Below, piece by piece: positions 21,136 to 32,999 of a stretch of DNA of 64,000 bases. The stretch is from the NCBI RefSeq assembly GCF_035222485.1, contig NW_026946671.1:2170001-2234000 (forward strand). Direction: 5' to 3'. Below the pieces are notes generated by a model. That model was not told the DNA's origin, ran no database searches, and was given only the letters and a program-made list of their open reading frames with translations. Origin of the DNA: Podospora pseudoanserina. Taxonomy: Eukaryota; Ascomycota; Sordariomycetes; Sordariales; Podosporaceae. Numbering within the stretch: the stretch's first letter is position 1; every line of letters starts with the position of its first letter. A program made the position numbers and the translations under genes.

Positions 21136-22223
21136 TGGCGGGTGGTTTTTAGGGCTCTTGCGGGGCCGGGCCGAGATGGGTTCGGGGGTCGGACGGCTAA
21201 ACAAACAACAGCTGGCGCAAGACGCAGAATTTTGCAGACGGCAGGAGAAACGTGAGCCTTGTCAAACACAAAAAAAGAGACGACGAAAGGATCAGGGTGG
21301 GATTTAAGCCATGTAGGAAGCTGCATCCTGCCCGAGGTACCCTCTGATTACGTACAGATAAGCTGCTCCCGGGGAGCCAAGCACCCGGAGTGGCAGGCAC
21401 AACCAGGTGAGCCATGTCCCCGGGGAAGCGCTACAGCATGCGCTACTGTTATCTAGAAACAGTGTGGGGTGCCTAAGGTACCAGGTATTCCAGTGTTTTT
21501 TTTTTTTTTTTTGGTGCTTGCAAAACCAACAGTCAAGCAGTTGGGCTCCCGAAGCTGTGGCAGGTGGCTTCAGCGGTGTCTCATTCTCCTGTATTCGTTC
21601 CACGGCACTAGGTATCAGACAGTCTCACAGTATTTTTGAGCCATCTGATTTTCCACGTCGTTTTTTTCCCAATGATAGGCACGTGAGTCGGTGGCCTGTG
21701 CAGCACCTGGTATTGGCCAATGGACATGAACGGTTTTCCGACACAGGGTCGAGCTAAGCATTTTTTGGCGTCATTGGGCATGAGAGAGTGGGGGTCCAGC
21801 TCTTGTCCCGAACCGCGGCGCTGGAAGTGCTTTCTCAACGTCCCACTGCAGAGTCTCCCACGCCCGTGGAGCTGTCAAGAACACGCTGCAGTTTAGACAG
21901 ATGGTTAGCGTGTCCCTTTTGACAGAGAAACATCACACCATGCCCCGCGATTATCGCAATGCTGGGTTTCAATAGCTTCTGTTTTTTGCGCCCGAGAAAT
22001 TCCGGGGTCAAGCCAAGAACCTGGGGATTGGCTTGCCAAATCCTCTCAGGTGGGGAATACCTGTTGGTTGCATGTGAAGACCACCTGACAGATAAACAGT
22101 ATTTGAGCCATTGTTGACATTGCCAGCCCACTTGGACATGCTATTCTATACTCTTTTGACCCAGCCACCAGCGGGTATTATTATCTCCCAGGAATCATCC
22201 TGCAACAAAACAATATAGTGTGT
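21136..22223. other. Intergenic region
   Basis: About 1.1 kb with a homopolymer T run near 21497-21512 and no recognisable gene. It includes the permease promoter and the 3' flank of the next minus-strand gene. Confidence 0.6.
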
Positions 22224-23038
22224 TTACACATGGCCACGGCCAGAGCGTGCAATAGGCTCCCCAACATAGTCGTACACCATCTTCACCTTGGCTACTTGGC
22301 TCCCCTTCACGGTTACGGCCCACTTGACCAGCCTTTTCTCCCCAGCAATCACCTCGAAGCCCCATTCGACAGTCGACCTCCATCCAGCGCCCTTGCCCAA
22401 CTGACTCAAACTCTCCATCACCTCAATCATGACGGCCCGTTCCGGTAGGCCGACATCAGGATCCGTCTCCATTCGCGACTCAAACGCCATCTGTCCGATC
22501 TGAGCACCATTCTTTTCCGTTGTCATTTTCTCCACTTTTGTGTACGTTGGTGTTCTGTTGACAAAATCATACCGACATCGTACACGCACCGGCCCTAGTG
22601 GCGCGGGAAGAACGACGGCTCGGTCCTCGTTGTCCAAGATGTACATGTTGTCGTTCATGGGAATGTTGAACCTGCAGCCACCAAACCAGGGGCGGCGGAC
22701 GGTCTGTTGAAAGCTAAAGACCACATCGTCGGAGAAGGGTAAGCAGTAAGGGTGCTTGATGTATTCCTGCTCAATAGTCATGAAGGAGAGGAGCTTCCGA
22801 GTCCAGAAAGATGTCCCTTGCTGCTCCATGTTAGCAACACGACAAAACGATGCCTCAGCAACGAAAGTCGTACCATCTTGTATGCCTCCTTCATGTTATC
22901 AGAGAGCTTTCGGTTGAAGCGCCAGCGGCCACTGATGTCGAGTACTGAAGTCTGACTAGGCGCCGCCATGGTGTATGTGAGAGCGTGAGTAGTGGGCATT
23001 GGCGATGGCGACAAGTCTTCTGATGAATAGTCTGTCAT
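22224..23038 (-). CDS. Conserved fungal protein, lipocalin-like
   Basis: Two exons, 22874-23038 and 22224-22823, 254 residues; the 50-nt intron starts GTACGA and ends GAG just before CAGCAAGGG, which keeps frame (EAYKM-QQGTSFW). The pattern DISGRWRFNRKLSDNMKEAYKM, then FWTRKLLSFMTIEQEY, is that of a fungal family often described as lipocalin or fatty-acid-binding-like, with repeated beta strands and alternating charged and hydrophobic residues. No signal peptide and no membrane helix are seen, so it is probably cytosolic. Its ligand and role are unknown. The Met at residue 24 (MAAPSQTSVLD) is an alternative start that would still hold the whole domain. Confidence 0.75.
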
Positions 23039-23834
23039 TTTAACAATTTGTTGTCCTGTGAGAGATTATTTTCTGAGCAGTCTAAAACGTTTTCGGTGGC
23101 GGCCAAGTTTGTTTCCGTTCGCGACTGCTTTCGTTCCGAGCGATTGTCGCACAGTTTTGTAACAGCGGGTGCCTGCATTCTATCGAAAGTTGTCCTTCCC
23201 CGCAACGCGCCCACTAAGATAGTTGACTGGAATGTGGTGTTTGATGCAAGGGGGTTGGCAGGACAGATACTAGAGGCCGATGAAACCATCGTATTGATGT
23301 GAGACAGTTCGTTTTCAAATCTGGAAAACCGAATGCGGGCCGCTTCAAGAAACTCGGCAATTGTGTCTCGGCAGAACATGTATTAAGCACAATCTTGCAA
23401 ACATAACACTTAAAGGTGTCCATTCTTGGCGGTGAAAGAGGCCGGTTCTGGGATGGTAAGTAGTTGGTAGGGTAATATATCGGTTTCATTTCTGTCGAGG
23501 CCGTGGGCTTGATGGAAACATCATCTGGGTTGGGTTTTGCTTGCGGGAGGACTTTCATGACCCTGTTCACTCTAGCCTGGATCAAACCGTTTGATGCAGC
23601 GATGCATATACGTGCCTGATTTGATTAAGAACAAAGCAGTCTATAATCAAATATATGGGGTTGATCAAGCATGGCAAGCTGTAGAGAGTCTCGAAAAGCC
23701 TTCCCTTGCCCAGTCGGTGACACCGTTAACCTCACGAGGTCAGCTTCCGGCACCCATCTAAAACTAAACAAATATTTTTCTAGCCTAAGAAGATACCCTC
23801 AATATTGTTGGCATCACCTACACTCTGCACCTCC
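23039..23834. other. Intergenic region
   Basis: A 115-codon minus-strand frame (23035-23379) overlaps the start of the previous gene, but has no recognisable domain and may be 5' UTR. Nothing else supportable. Confidence 0.5.
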
Positions 23835-26078
23835 TCACGCGGGGCTTAGCTTGGCTTCATTCGAAACATCCTCAGACTTCATCCTCTCTTCGGCCTGGGC
23901 AACAGCACTCTCCCAGTCAGCATTGTAGAGGTAGAGGAGCTCGAGTGCCGACACACTGGTTAATACCTTGTCAGTAATGCCATTTCCTAGTTGTCTTCAA
24001 TGTCTTAAAAGATCAGCGTCCACTTACACAGCAAGCCCCATAGTCAGTCCTGTCCAAAGCCCGCTCAGCTTCCAATCTAGCGCAAACGCCGTCGACAACG
24101 AGATGGGCAAGGCGACCAAGTAATACGAAAACAGGTTGGCATAGCCCCCGATGGCCTGTCTGCCAACGCCGCGCAAGATGCCGTGAGACACAGCAGCCAA
24201 GGCATCAAAAATTTGCATTAAAGCACAGACAAGAATTACGCGCTTGGCGATGCCGACAACCTCGTCATCTTCCGTGAAGATGCGTGGAATGGTCTCGTTC
24301 AGCACAACGAATACGGTCAGGTTGAAGCAACCAACAATGAATCCTGCGACAATGGCCTGTACAAAGGTTTAGCAACAAAACTTGTACTAATCAGAAAGGA
24401 GGACATACCACTCTGGCAGTAACCCGGGCAGCGTCGCTCAGGTGCGCCCCGATGAGATTGGCGACTCGAGTGGATGTGGCAATGGCCAACGGGAATGGAA
24501 TGTTGAATGAGGTGGAGGTGACGGTGACAAGCACGCTCTGTGCTGCAAGTTGCGCGGTCCCAAATTGGCCAGCGGCGATTGTCAAGATTTCCAGCACGGA
24601 GAACTGTGCTTCAATCATGATCATACCAGGTAGCGCCAGTTTGATCATGGGTCCTATTTTAAATGTCAGCGCCTCAAAAGGGGCAGGAAAGCAGAAACAG
24701 GTACGCACCCCAGTTGCTAAAGGCCTTGCGCGTCAAACCGTTCCAGCACTGAGAGCCATCCAAAAACCGCACGTATGCCACTAACAAGAGCGGCAAGAGA
24801 TTCTGGGTAATGGCCATCGCTGTGGCGGCCCCCGCAAAGTGCCAATCAAACTTGAAGACAAACAAGTAATTGAGAGCGAAGCTCACGGGCGCCCCGATGA
24901 GCAAGGCATACGTCGTGGCATGAAATAAGCCCTGGGACTGGACGAATCTTTTACCGCTCTCCAAGGCTGCGACCCCGGGCATTCCTACGATAAGAACTCG
25001 CAAAAAGAGCGCGGCAAGCGAGGCCGTTTCCTGATCGGGGACCATGGCGGACAAAATAGGCTCCGAAAACCACCACAGCACAGCAATGGGCACCATGAGG
25101 ATCCAGAGAAGCCACGTCATCCGTTGGGCTTGGAGGCCAACAAGGTGCTTGTGCCCCGAGCCGTACGCCTGGGCGCAAAGCGTGTCTAGACAGGTGGAGA
25201 GGCCCTGAACAGGAACGTAGCAGGTGATGCTTGCCGTCATGGTAGCCACTGGAAAGAGGTGACTGTTAGTAAGCTGGCAATTACTGCGATGCATGAATGG
25301 AGCACTCACGATTCACGGCGGCCAGCTCCACCATTCCCAAGCGTCCCACCGTCAAGACACTCCCAATAGTGACCGAGTAGTGCAAGAGAAAGGTCACAAT
25401 CAGGGGAGCTGCGTACTGGACCAATGTCTTGGTCTCTCTCTGCCAAGTCGTCTTGATGGCTTGGGCTGCCACAGCCTCTTCGAACCGCTCGTAAATCTCC
25501 TCGGCGGGAGGTGTCGGCAGGGTCTCGTCGACCTCGGGTGTTCCTCCTCCGAGGAGAGGTGTTGTCTCAACGACAGGGGCATCCTGGAAAATGGGCTCCG
25601 GGTCTTCGTGGTCCTTGATCTTGGTGCTGAAAAGTCGTCGATAAAGGCGCCAAAAGACATTGTTGCGCTGAGAACGTGGATGTTTTGGTGGCAGAATAGC
25701 ATTATCGCGTAGGAGACTTATCTCTGCCTGGAGAGAATCTTCGACCTCGCGTGGATTGGGAACGGGCCGGTCCAATCCTTGAATAGCTATAGTTGAGTAG
25801 CCAGACCCGTAGGCAACGCCGTTGGGGTGGAAGGCGAGTTTGGCATCTTCTGGACGACCATCTGTCTGTGATTCGGCGTCTGATACCTGGGTTTGGGAGT
25901 CGTCGTCCGAGGAGCACTCGGCAATATCTCTGGTCAAGATTTCGCGAACAATCGGGGAAGTCGCTAGAAATGAAGGGGGGTATGGCAGGCTTTCGGGGAT
26001 GAACTCTGACAAAACAGACTGGCGGCGACCTTGAGATCGGCTGTGGATAGGCTGGGGCCCAGATCGAGAGTCGGCCAT
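23835..26078 (-). CDS. MATE-family multidrug/organic cation exporter
   Basis: Five exons: 25310-26078, 24709-25248, 24409-24653, 24028-24356 and 23835-23955, 667 residues. The first about 225 residues are hydrophilic, Ser/Asp-rich and probably cytosolic with phosphorylation sites. Two MatE repeats follow, twelve helices in all; landmarks are GLSTCLDTLCAQAYGSG in repeat 1 and GILRGVGRQAIGGYANL in repeat 2. MATE carriers export cationic compounds in exchange for protons or sodium; fungal members such as Erc1 sit in the vacuole membrane. All four introns (52-72 nt) splice in frame. The C-terminal tail is short and acidic. Substrate unknown. Confidence 0.9.
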
Positions 26079-26807
26079 CTTGACGTTGCGGATGGTTTGT
26101 CGAAGGATTCTGTCGTGGTTAGGTTGATTTAGAAAGACTCTGGACGGCTCTTGGTCTCGAAAAAGCTTGGAGACAAGGGCCCGGAAAACCGTGGAAGGTA
26201 CGATGGTTGGGTGAAAGCGGACTAAGAAGAAGGTCCCACGGATGGTTGCGCGCAGGCAGTCACTGCTCTATGACATGCACTGTGGCACAAAGGCAAGTCG
26301 TGGTAGGTCTTGCTCTCTACGATCGACGATGCTCTGCCATCCCAAGGCTGTGGTCCCTTCTTATCTTGATCTGCAAGCATTTCGTTTGAGATAACGAAGG
26401 CCATGGAACCCAACAGCAGCCACACACCAACGCCATCCTGCAAATTAGCGGTGTATGACATTGACATTTATCTGCACTGGCTTATCTTTTGTGTGTATGA
26501 TAAAAGTAAGATAATTCACCCATGGTGTGCAGATGCCAAGAAGCAATAGCACTTCGCCTCCGATCGTCCTCCTCCCCAAGGGTTCAGTGACGCAGCTTGG
26601 TTTGCAGCTTCCTGCAACTCTCTTGCAGCTCCCCACCACCCACATGTGTAACGGCGGCCACTGACATCATCGCTGCCACCCTTGGACCAACGAAGGAGCC
26701 TCGCCGACCCCCCACCCTGCCATGGAGAAAAAGCCCCGAGGACTATCTGCTCCGGCTGGCAACATTGTGAAACCTCAACTCTAAAATCCGCAGCGATTCG
26801 AATATCC
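26079..26807. other. Intergenic region
   Basis: Promoter of the MATE gene and 3' flank of the YhhN-like gene. No gene seen. Confidence 0.6.
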
Positions 26808-27497
26808 TCAAACTCTTCCAACGGCTCCCAGTGCAATCAGAAACTGCCCACCATAGTACAAGACCCAAACAGCATGATGCATCCAGCCCTGGTGTGCAGA
26901 TGTCGCCGGAACCAAAAACCTGCCCGCCGCCAGAATCGAGTCTGAGTTTGCAAACATGACCGCTCCGGTGACAATCTCCCTGCTCTCCAACGTGAGCGCC
27001 ATCAAAACCATGACAAGAATTGTCAACGAGTACACGGCAACTGGCGCTCGCAGGTCTTTGCCGACCTTGGGCATCAGCTGCACAATCATAACGGGAACCA
27101 ACATACCCAAAGCCCCCGCAGTTCCAAGACGCCATATATCGCCGTTTTGCAGCACTTGGAGTTTGGAAACGATATCCCCCGCACCTGGACCGGCGTGGAG
27201 AAAGTGAATAATGTACAGGATGTGTGCAACTAGGAAGCTCAACAGACCGAATAGAAAAGATGTATCATCGTTCCATGCCAGAAAAGCGTCACCTGTTGAG
27301 CCCAGGGCCAAAGCACCCACCAACAGAGCTGGTCCACCGCGAAGGTAGGTGAAGATCGATAGGAGGGCTGTCGAAGCTGTCTTGATGACCATGCGCGAAA
27401 AGCTCGGCGCTGCGCGGACCATGGCCTGGTAGATAACTGCTGAGCCAATGGAGGCAGCGAGAACAGCCGAGTCTACCGTGTAAGAGTTGGCGGCCAT
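26808..27497 (-). CDS. YhhN/TMEM86-family membrane protein
   Basis: Intronless, 229 residues from the ATG at 27497; the frame stays open upstream to 27620, but the first 40 residues there look like leader and the ATG at 27497 fits the family length. About seven or eight helices. Family marks are GSTGDAFLAW, then FLFGLLSFLVAHILYIIHF, later MFANSDSILAAGRFL and VLYYGGQFLIALG. Animal TMEM86 proteins are lysoplasmalogenases that cleave the vinyl ether of lysoplasmalogen; since most fungi lack plasmalogens, the fungal substrate is open. Confidence 0.85.
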   Translation of the reverse strand: MAANSYTVDSAVLAASIGSAVIYQAMVRAAPSFSRMVIKTASTALLSIFTYLRGGPALLVGALALGSTGDAFLAWNDDTSFLFGLLSFLVAHILYIIHFLHAGPGAGDIVSKLQVLQNGDIWRLGTAGALGMLVPVMIVQLMPKVGKDLRAPVAVYSLTILVMVLMALTLESREIVTGAVMFANSDSILAAGRFLVPATSAHQGWMHHAVWVLYYGGQFLIALGAVGRV

Positions 27498-29597
27498 GGT
27501 TGAGTTTGGGGTTTTTGAAGATGAGAAATAAAGTGAAGTGTGGTTTGGTTGTTCTCGCGAGCTTTGTCTTTTCAGTTTTGACGGTGGACACCGAGGCCCC
27601 AGCCACACTTGGCATTCCATGTGACTGACGTCTTGGCAAAACCCTTGATAGTCCTAGCAGAATTGAGCTCGATAGGTACTACGCTTGTTCTAGCAATCGG
27701 ACGTTTGAAATGAGCAAACTGAAATGGGATGAAAAGCCCTGTTTGTATGTGGAAATGGGACAGCACGAGCCATCATGTACCCTCTTCGAACAGAGCTGTG
27801 CTACTTTTTATAGCAAACTCAAAACACACTTTTCTGGTGATGTTGAATAAATATAAAAATGTTTACGATGGCAATTTGCTAGCAGCTACTCCAAGCAGGC
27901 TTTTCTTGCAAAAGCAGACCCGTGGGTTTGAGGTAGAGAGTCCACTGTAGCACATCTGCATCCTCCAATGAAATGAACCAGCACTGAAGGAAACTGGATG
28001 GGGCTAGACTTGACCCTGTATCTTCAGACTGTGCTCCCTCTTGACATAGGTCACAAGGAGGGGTTGAAATCCGCTACCTACATGACCCGTGGAATCTGTG
28101 GTTGCCAGAACCAAACCATAGTATGGACAAGCTTTGTGACGGCGGCTTTATGTAAGGGGGAAGCTAAGCAGTATAATTGCGCCTCTGGACTCTATTGAAT
28201 GTAATCTAGAAATACTTTGACCCAGGATTGTTAATTATAAAACTATGCGTAGATAGTACATCAAACCTTACTGAGTTGGTGAAACACACAACAGCAACAA
28301 CCTCTCCAATCACATAGTGTAGCTTTACCAAGAACTATTTCCTGTATCCAAACAATTACCTGTCTAAGTATCACAGTTACATAGGTACAGAAAAAAACCC
28401 TGTCAGCCAAATTGTGGACAGAAGGGTACCTTAGAGACTGGCACAAGCTGGTGGCGTCTTGAAGAAGAAGCACGCTCCTCGCCAATTTACAGACTGTTTT
28501 AAGACCTGTTGGTTAGTTTTCAAGGGCTACTAACGTTAGTTGTTTGAGAGGTCGAGTATTATCTGCAAATGTCCTTATTCCCAGAACGATTCCCTATTGT
28601 TTTGTTGGGGACGCTCAGGTCACTCAACGAGGCACTCTAAAGACGTAGGGTAGAAAAGCCCGAAGGCTCGCTACCGCATAATCTTGCACCCCATGGCGTA
28701 AATATATTGTACGTACTGGCCTTGACCCATTGGCTAGCTTGGTACTTGTTGGGTAGGTACTCAGTGAATCATGCAGACAATGTCGACTGATTCTAAGAGG
28801 CAACGTTGCGGTGACCACGCCCTGTGAAGAAGTAAGCATCTGCCGGCAATACGCTATCACCCCAAATTCTATAGATAGCGCAGTGCCCCGGATCAGGTGT
28901 CCTCAGGTGATGCTTCAATGAGACCGCTATGAAGCATGTCGCGTATTCGCCGCGATACCGCATCTTCTTCAACAGTCTTCAACTGGACTTTGTCTGGCAG
29001 CTATCAAACGGTTTGTGCAATTCCCAAACATGCTGCCTTTTTACATGACAACTGCGATGGCTTGTGCCGTACTGAGAAAAAGCAAACATAAATTTTGCTC
29101 ACCAAGCCGCCCACCCAGATATTGATTTGTTGACTTCGTGTACCACGTCAAGTGGTCAACTCCACGATCCTTCCAGTTCCAAAGTCCCTCCCAACCACCT
29201 CCGTACTCGCAACCGTAACCTCGTCATGAAAACGAGACAATCCCATGACTCTTCCTTAAAACGTGGCGCTCGTGAGAATGGTTGAACACGACCCCGGTTG
29301 ATAAGGACCCTGAATACGAGAAGACAAGTCTTGGCTCGACGGATTGGGATAGCGAACCTGCATCGCTCGGCACGCCACTGCACACCCAACCCACGCTATT
29401 AGGTATATGCAACCGACCCGATACCTTGCAGTCCGACCTTGAACGATGGAGGGGGCACGCGTGCCGAATAGATATAAGTTGAGGATTGTGCCCGCCTTTG
29501 ACTGCCGATGTGCTACTCCCCTCGCCCTTTCGGTACTCTATACGTCCAGACAGTCGTCTCAAATCAGTCACTCGTTCAACTTTCACTGAACAGAATC
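27498..29597. other. Long intergenic region
   Basis: About 2.1 kb with no recognisable gene. The part near 27780-28600 is somewhat richer in A and T than its surroundings but not RIP-like. The right end is the promoter of the secreted Cys-rich gene. Confidence 0.6.
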
Positions 29598-30333
29598 ATG
29601 AAGCACTTTCTCATGTTTGCTGCCATAGGCGTGACCGGGCTGTAGGTGTCTCATTAGTTCCCATGTTTTTGTCATGCTGACGATTCACTCCTCTAGATCC
29701 CAGGCTCTCTCCCCGCCCCTGATCACCGCTTCTATCCCTCTCCCATCCGACATCACCTACTCCCACACGCAGACTGGATGTCCAACTGTTACTCAGACAC
29801 GGGAACTTTGCGCCAGCTGCCCTATTCCAGCTTGTCTTGTGCTTGGAACCATTACGCAGTCCTGCAATTGCCCTACCCCTATCCCTACAGTCTATCTTGA
29901 CTACCCATGCTCGGAAAGTTGCAGCGGAATCTGGTGCGCGACCAGCTGGGCTATTATTCAGGAGTCAGGTTGCACATCTACGGACTCAACATCTCCGTCT
30001 TCCACTGCCACCATCACCAGCAAGACCAAGCCGTGGCACAACGGCACCTACACTGGTCATAGCACCAAGACCAAGACGACGACCATCACTGAGACCGAAA
30101 CAGATGAGTGCGAGCCAACACTCACCAAGACCACCACAGTGACCATCAGCTCCGAGCCGCCCGTGCTACCGACTTTAGAGACCTCGACGAATCTCCCTGA
30201 TGTCGAAACCTCCATCACAATCGCACCTAATGTCACCTTTACCTCGAGAGGCCCAGGAGGTGGCGGGGCAGTGAGCTCCACGAGCGTGATCGAGGCGGCT
30301 GCTGGAAAGATGCGCATACTTGGATTGTGGTGA
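29598..30333 (+). CDS. Secreted cysteine-rich, Ser/Thr-rich protein
   Basis: Two exons, 29598-29641 and 29697-30333, 226 residues. Exon 1 starts a signal peptide (MKHFLMFAAIGVTGL) that splices into SQALSPPLI. A cysteine module follows (about residues 45-95) with ELCASCPIPACLVLGTITQS, CNC, PCSESCSGIWCATS. The second half is Thr/Ser-rich with a predicted N-glycosylation site (NVT), as in wall or secreted glycoproteins. I see no GPI tail. I do not recognise the family, but a paralogue with the same module lies at 42795-43318. An effector or wall role is possible; it is not shown. Confidence 0.75.
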
Positions 30334-30916
30334 GAGGGTCATGTCTAGACGAGATGATATGAATGTGTTTAGTTTACGGAGTGGGGCGTTGTCGTGGGTG
30401 GTGTTTAGTTGTGTATTGGGGAGCTCTTGTTTCTTGGGTAGGCGTCCAGTGTAGTGAATGAGGTCGACGTTGTTGATGCTAGACTTTTTCGTCATTCTGC
30501 CATATCTAGGTGATTTTGTTATTCCCATGTGTTGACATTGATGCAGTGTGGGTCGGGGGAGTATCCCCGCTAACGTCTCAGACATGCAGAAGACCTGGAA
30601 CTCCTACCCCTGAACAGGATTTGCATCAATACACACTCTAGCTCCAGCCCATCCAGTGTAAATATCTCAGAATATTCTTCAAATCCACACGCTCCGCGCT
30701 CTCCACCGTTAACCTGGCACACGTCATCCAACTGGACTCTGCTCCGTCCAGCTTGTGCCGATAACCCGCATGCGGCTTGGCGTCAGCTACCCCGCTGCCT
30801 TTGACTTGAAGTGCTGCGTTCCGTAGGTATAAAATGGCGCGACCCTATTGCCTTTGCAAATTGATCGAATGAGCCATTTCACGAAAACCATCTAGTCAAT
30901 ATCCAATCTAGAAACC
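30334..30916. other. Intergenic region, PI-PLC promoter
   Basis: Between two plus-strand genes; contains a TATA box listed separately. Confidence 0.6.
30829..30835 (+). promoter_or_regulatory. TATA box of the PI-PLC gene
   Basis: TATAAAA, 82 bp upstream of the ATG, a typical spacing. Confidence 0.5.
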
Positions 30917-32698
30917 ATGTCTGAGCCCACCGAACCGTCTGCTCCCACACGCCGTCTTACTGCCAAGCTTGGCAGGCTCAACCCCTTCAAGTCGTCCAAG
31001 CGATCCAAAGAGGATGAGGACGAGGAAGACATCGGCGAGGATATCGATGACACCACTGTTGCAGGAGGCGGCCACTCTGCGTTTGACCATACCCGCCATG
31101 ATCTGATGGTGTCGGATGCCATCAAGTCCTTTCTTGCTCGACAAGGTGTTTTGCCTTCAAAGGATGACCCCGAGGGGCTAGCAACGTTGCTCGACCAGCC
31201 TATGGTCATACCGCCTGCGTCGGTGTTTGACAGATCTCACCCCCTCACCGAGTACTTTATCAGCTCCTCGCACAACACCTACCTGAGGGCCCATCAACTG
31301 TACGGCAAATCTGATGCTGATGCCTACAGGACTATCCTGACGGCTGGGGCACGCTGTGTCGAGATAGACGCGTGGGATAATCCCGATGACCCGTCTGAGC
31401 CGAAGGTAACTCATGGCTATACTTTGGTTTCGAATGTTCCTTTTCGGGAGGTTTGCGAGGTCATTAGGAACTTTGTTGACTACGAGACGTCTGCTGGCGC
31501 AGCAGCAGCACCTATTCTCCTGTCTCTCGAGAATCACTGCAATCCAAATGGGCAGCTTCGGCTTGTTCAGATCATGAAGGAAGTCTTTGGTGACAGACTC
31601 TTGAGTAAAGCAGTCCGAGAAAAGGGACACGAAGAACAGTCCGAGTCGGACCCAGAATCCCACGTGCGCCTCGAGGAGTTGGGCAACAAGATCGCCGTCA
31701 TTGTCGAGTATCACCTCCCCGGAGAGATCGACACATCCGATTCTTCCTCTGATTCCTCTTCTGACGAGGAGGAAGAGGCAAAAAAGGAAAGAGAGGAATA
31801 CAAAGCCCGCAAAAGGGAGACTGAAGCTGCCGTAATCATCCCCGAGCTGGAAGAGCTAGGCGTCTATGCCCAGTCGGTGAAGCCAGGCGATGATTCATGG
31901 TATGCCGGCGAGGGCGTCCTCAGGAACAGGCCGCATCACCACTTGATCAACATATCGGAAGCGGGCTTGGCTCGGCATGCCACCGACGATGTCAACACAG
32001 CAGCAATACAGCGGCACAACAGCAAACACCTTATGAGGGTTTTCCCCAAAGGCACCAGAATCTCGTCACGCAATCTATCACCCGTCTCATTTTGGGCACT
32101 TGGAGCTCAAATCCTAGCGCTAAACTGGCAGCGTTTCGACGCCAGCATGCAGCTCAACGACGCGCTCTTTGCGGGAACGACGGGTTATGTCCTCAAACCC
32201 ATGCATCTTCAGCACTCGGGTGGTGGAAGATTGGTCAAAACGAGGAAACGACTGAGACTCCACGTGGCCGGAGCTAGTGATGTTCCTGTTCCCAAAGGGA
32301 GGGATTCGGTACTTAAGCCGTACGTGACGGTTTCATTGGTGCAGAAGGATGGCACATCGTTGAAGCAGTCAAAGAGAAAGCAGAAGACGTCAGGTTACAA
32401 GAAGCATGGGCTGAGATCTGCCCTGGCTGCTCTTCACTCGAGCGAGGAGAGTCCAGCTGAGACGGATCCGATCTGGGATGAAACTCTGGAATGGGAGTTT
32501 GAAGACGACGAGCTGGTGTTTCTGCGCATCTTTATCAAGAGTGACGATTCTTTTGCAAGCAATCCCATCTTGGCAGTTACCGCAGTACGAGTTTTGTATG
32601 TGGTTCAGCGGGAGTGGGGATTCCTCAGGATGCTGGACCTAAAAGGGCACGAGACAGGTTGCACCTTGCTGGTTCGCTTTGAGATAGAAGACTTGTAG
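30917..32698 (+). CDS. Phosphoinositide-specific phospholipase C
   Basis: Intronless, 593 residues. PI-PLC-X domain with ISSSHNTYL (catalytic His), GARCVEIDAWD and VTHGYTL (second catalytic His), then LSLENHC. An acidic Ser/Glu linker (about residues 275-300) separates X from the Y domain (ISEAGLARHATDD onward, with KGTRISSRNLSPVSFWALG). A C-terminal C2 domain begins at RKRLRLHVAGASDVPVPKG. It cleaves PIP2 to IP3 and diacylglycerol. No EF-hand or PH domain is seen; the N-terminal 60 residues are basic then acidic and likely disordered. Several PI-PLC genes are usual in filamentous fungi. Confidence 0.95.
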   Translation: MSEPTEPSAPTRRLTAKLGRLNPFKSSKRSKEDEDEEDIGEDIDDTTVAGGGHSAFDHTRHDLMVSDAIKSFLARQGVLPSKDDPEGLATLLDQPMVIPPASVFDRSHPLTEYFISSSHNTYLRAHQLYGKSDADAYRTILTAGARCVEIDAWDNPDDPSEPKVTHGYTLVSNVPFREVCEVIRNFVDYETSAGAAAAPILLSLENHCNPNGQLRLVQIMKEVFGDRLLSKAVREKGHEEQSESDPESHVRLEELGNKIAVIVEYHLPGEIDTSDSSSDSSSDEEEEAKKEREEYKARKRETEAAVIIPELEELGVYAQSVKPGDDSWYAGEGVLRNRPHHHLINISEAGLARHATDDVNTAAIQRHNSKHLMRVFPKGTRISSRNLSPVSFWALGAQILALNWQRFDASMQLNDALFAGTTGYVLKPMHLQHSGGGRLVKTRKRLRLHVAGASDVPVPKGRDSVLKPYVTVSLVQKDGTSLKQSKRKQKTSGYKKHGLRSALAALHSSEESPAETDPIWDETLEWEFEDDELVFLRIFIKSDDSFASNPILAVTAVRVLYVVQREWGFLRMLDLKGHETGCTLLVRFEIEDL

Positions 32699-32999
32699 GA
32701 ACAGTTGTCCGTCGACAGCAGAGAGCTTTGGGCTCGGTTGTTAAAGTCGGATTGGGTAGCAGTTCAGGGGTTCAGAGGTTCAGGGGTTCGGGTGGTGTTA
32801 CTAGTTAGATGGGGTGGATTCTTTGTTGTAAACAACTCTTGTTACGGCGAGGCATGTAGAAGGGCTTGCATGTTTTCTGCAAAGCTTTCTGCTATTGTCT
32901 GATGTAGAACCCCTGTCTACAAGGCGGTGATCGTTTTACAGGCTCGACAACATTTAGATGCCCACATCAATGTTGGAGCTCAGCTAATTCAAGGAGTGA
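32699..32999. other. Intergenic region between convergent genes
   Basis: 3' UTRs; a short imperfect GGGGTTCA repeat near 32765-32790. No gene. Confidence 0.6.

Noticed and set aside
19650-21255. Long plus-strand frames (273 and 311 codons)
   Set aside because: Antisense to the permease gene, which has spliced membrane helices in order.
23035-23379. Minus-strand 115-codon frame ending on the next gene's ATG
   Set aside because: No recognisable domain; eukaryotic genes are not expected to overlap this way, so it is probably 5' UTR.
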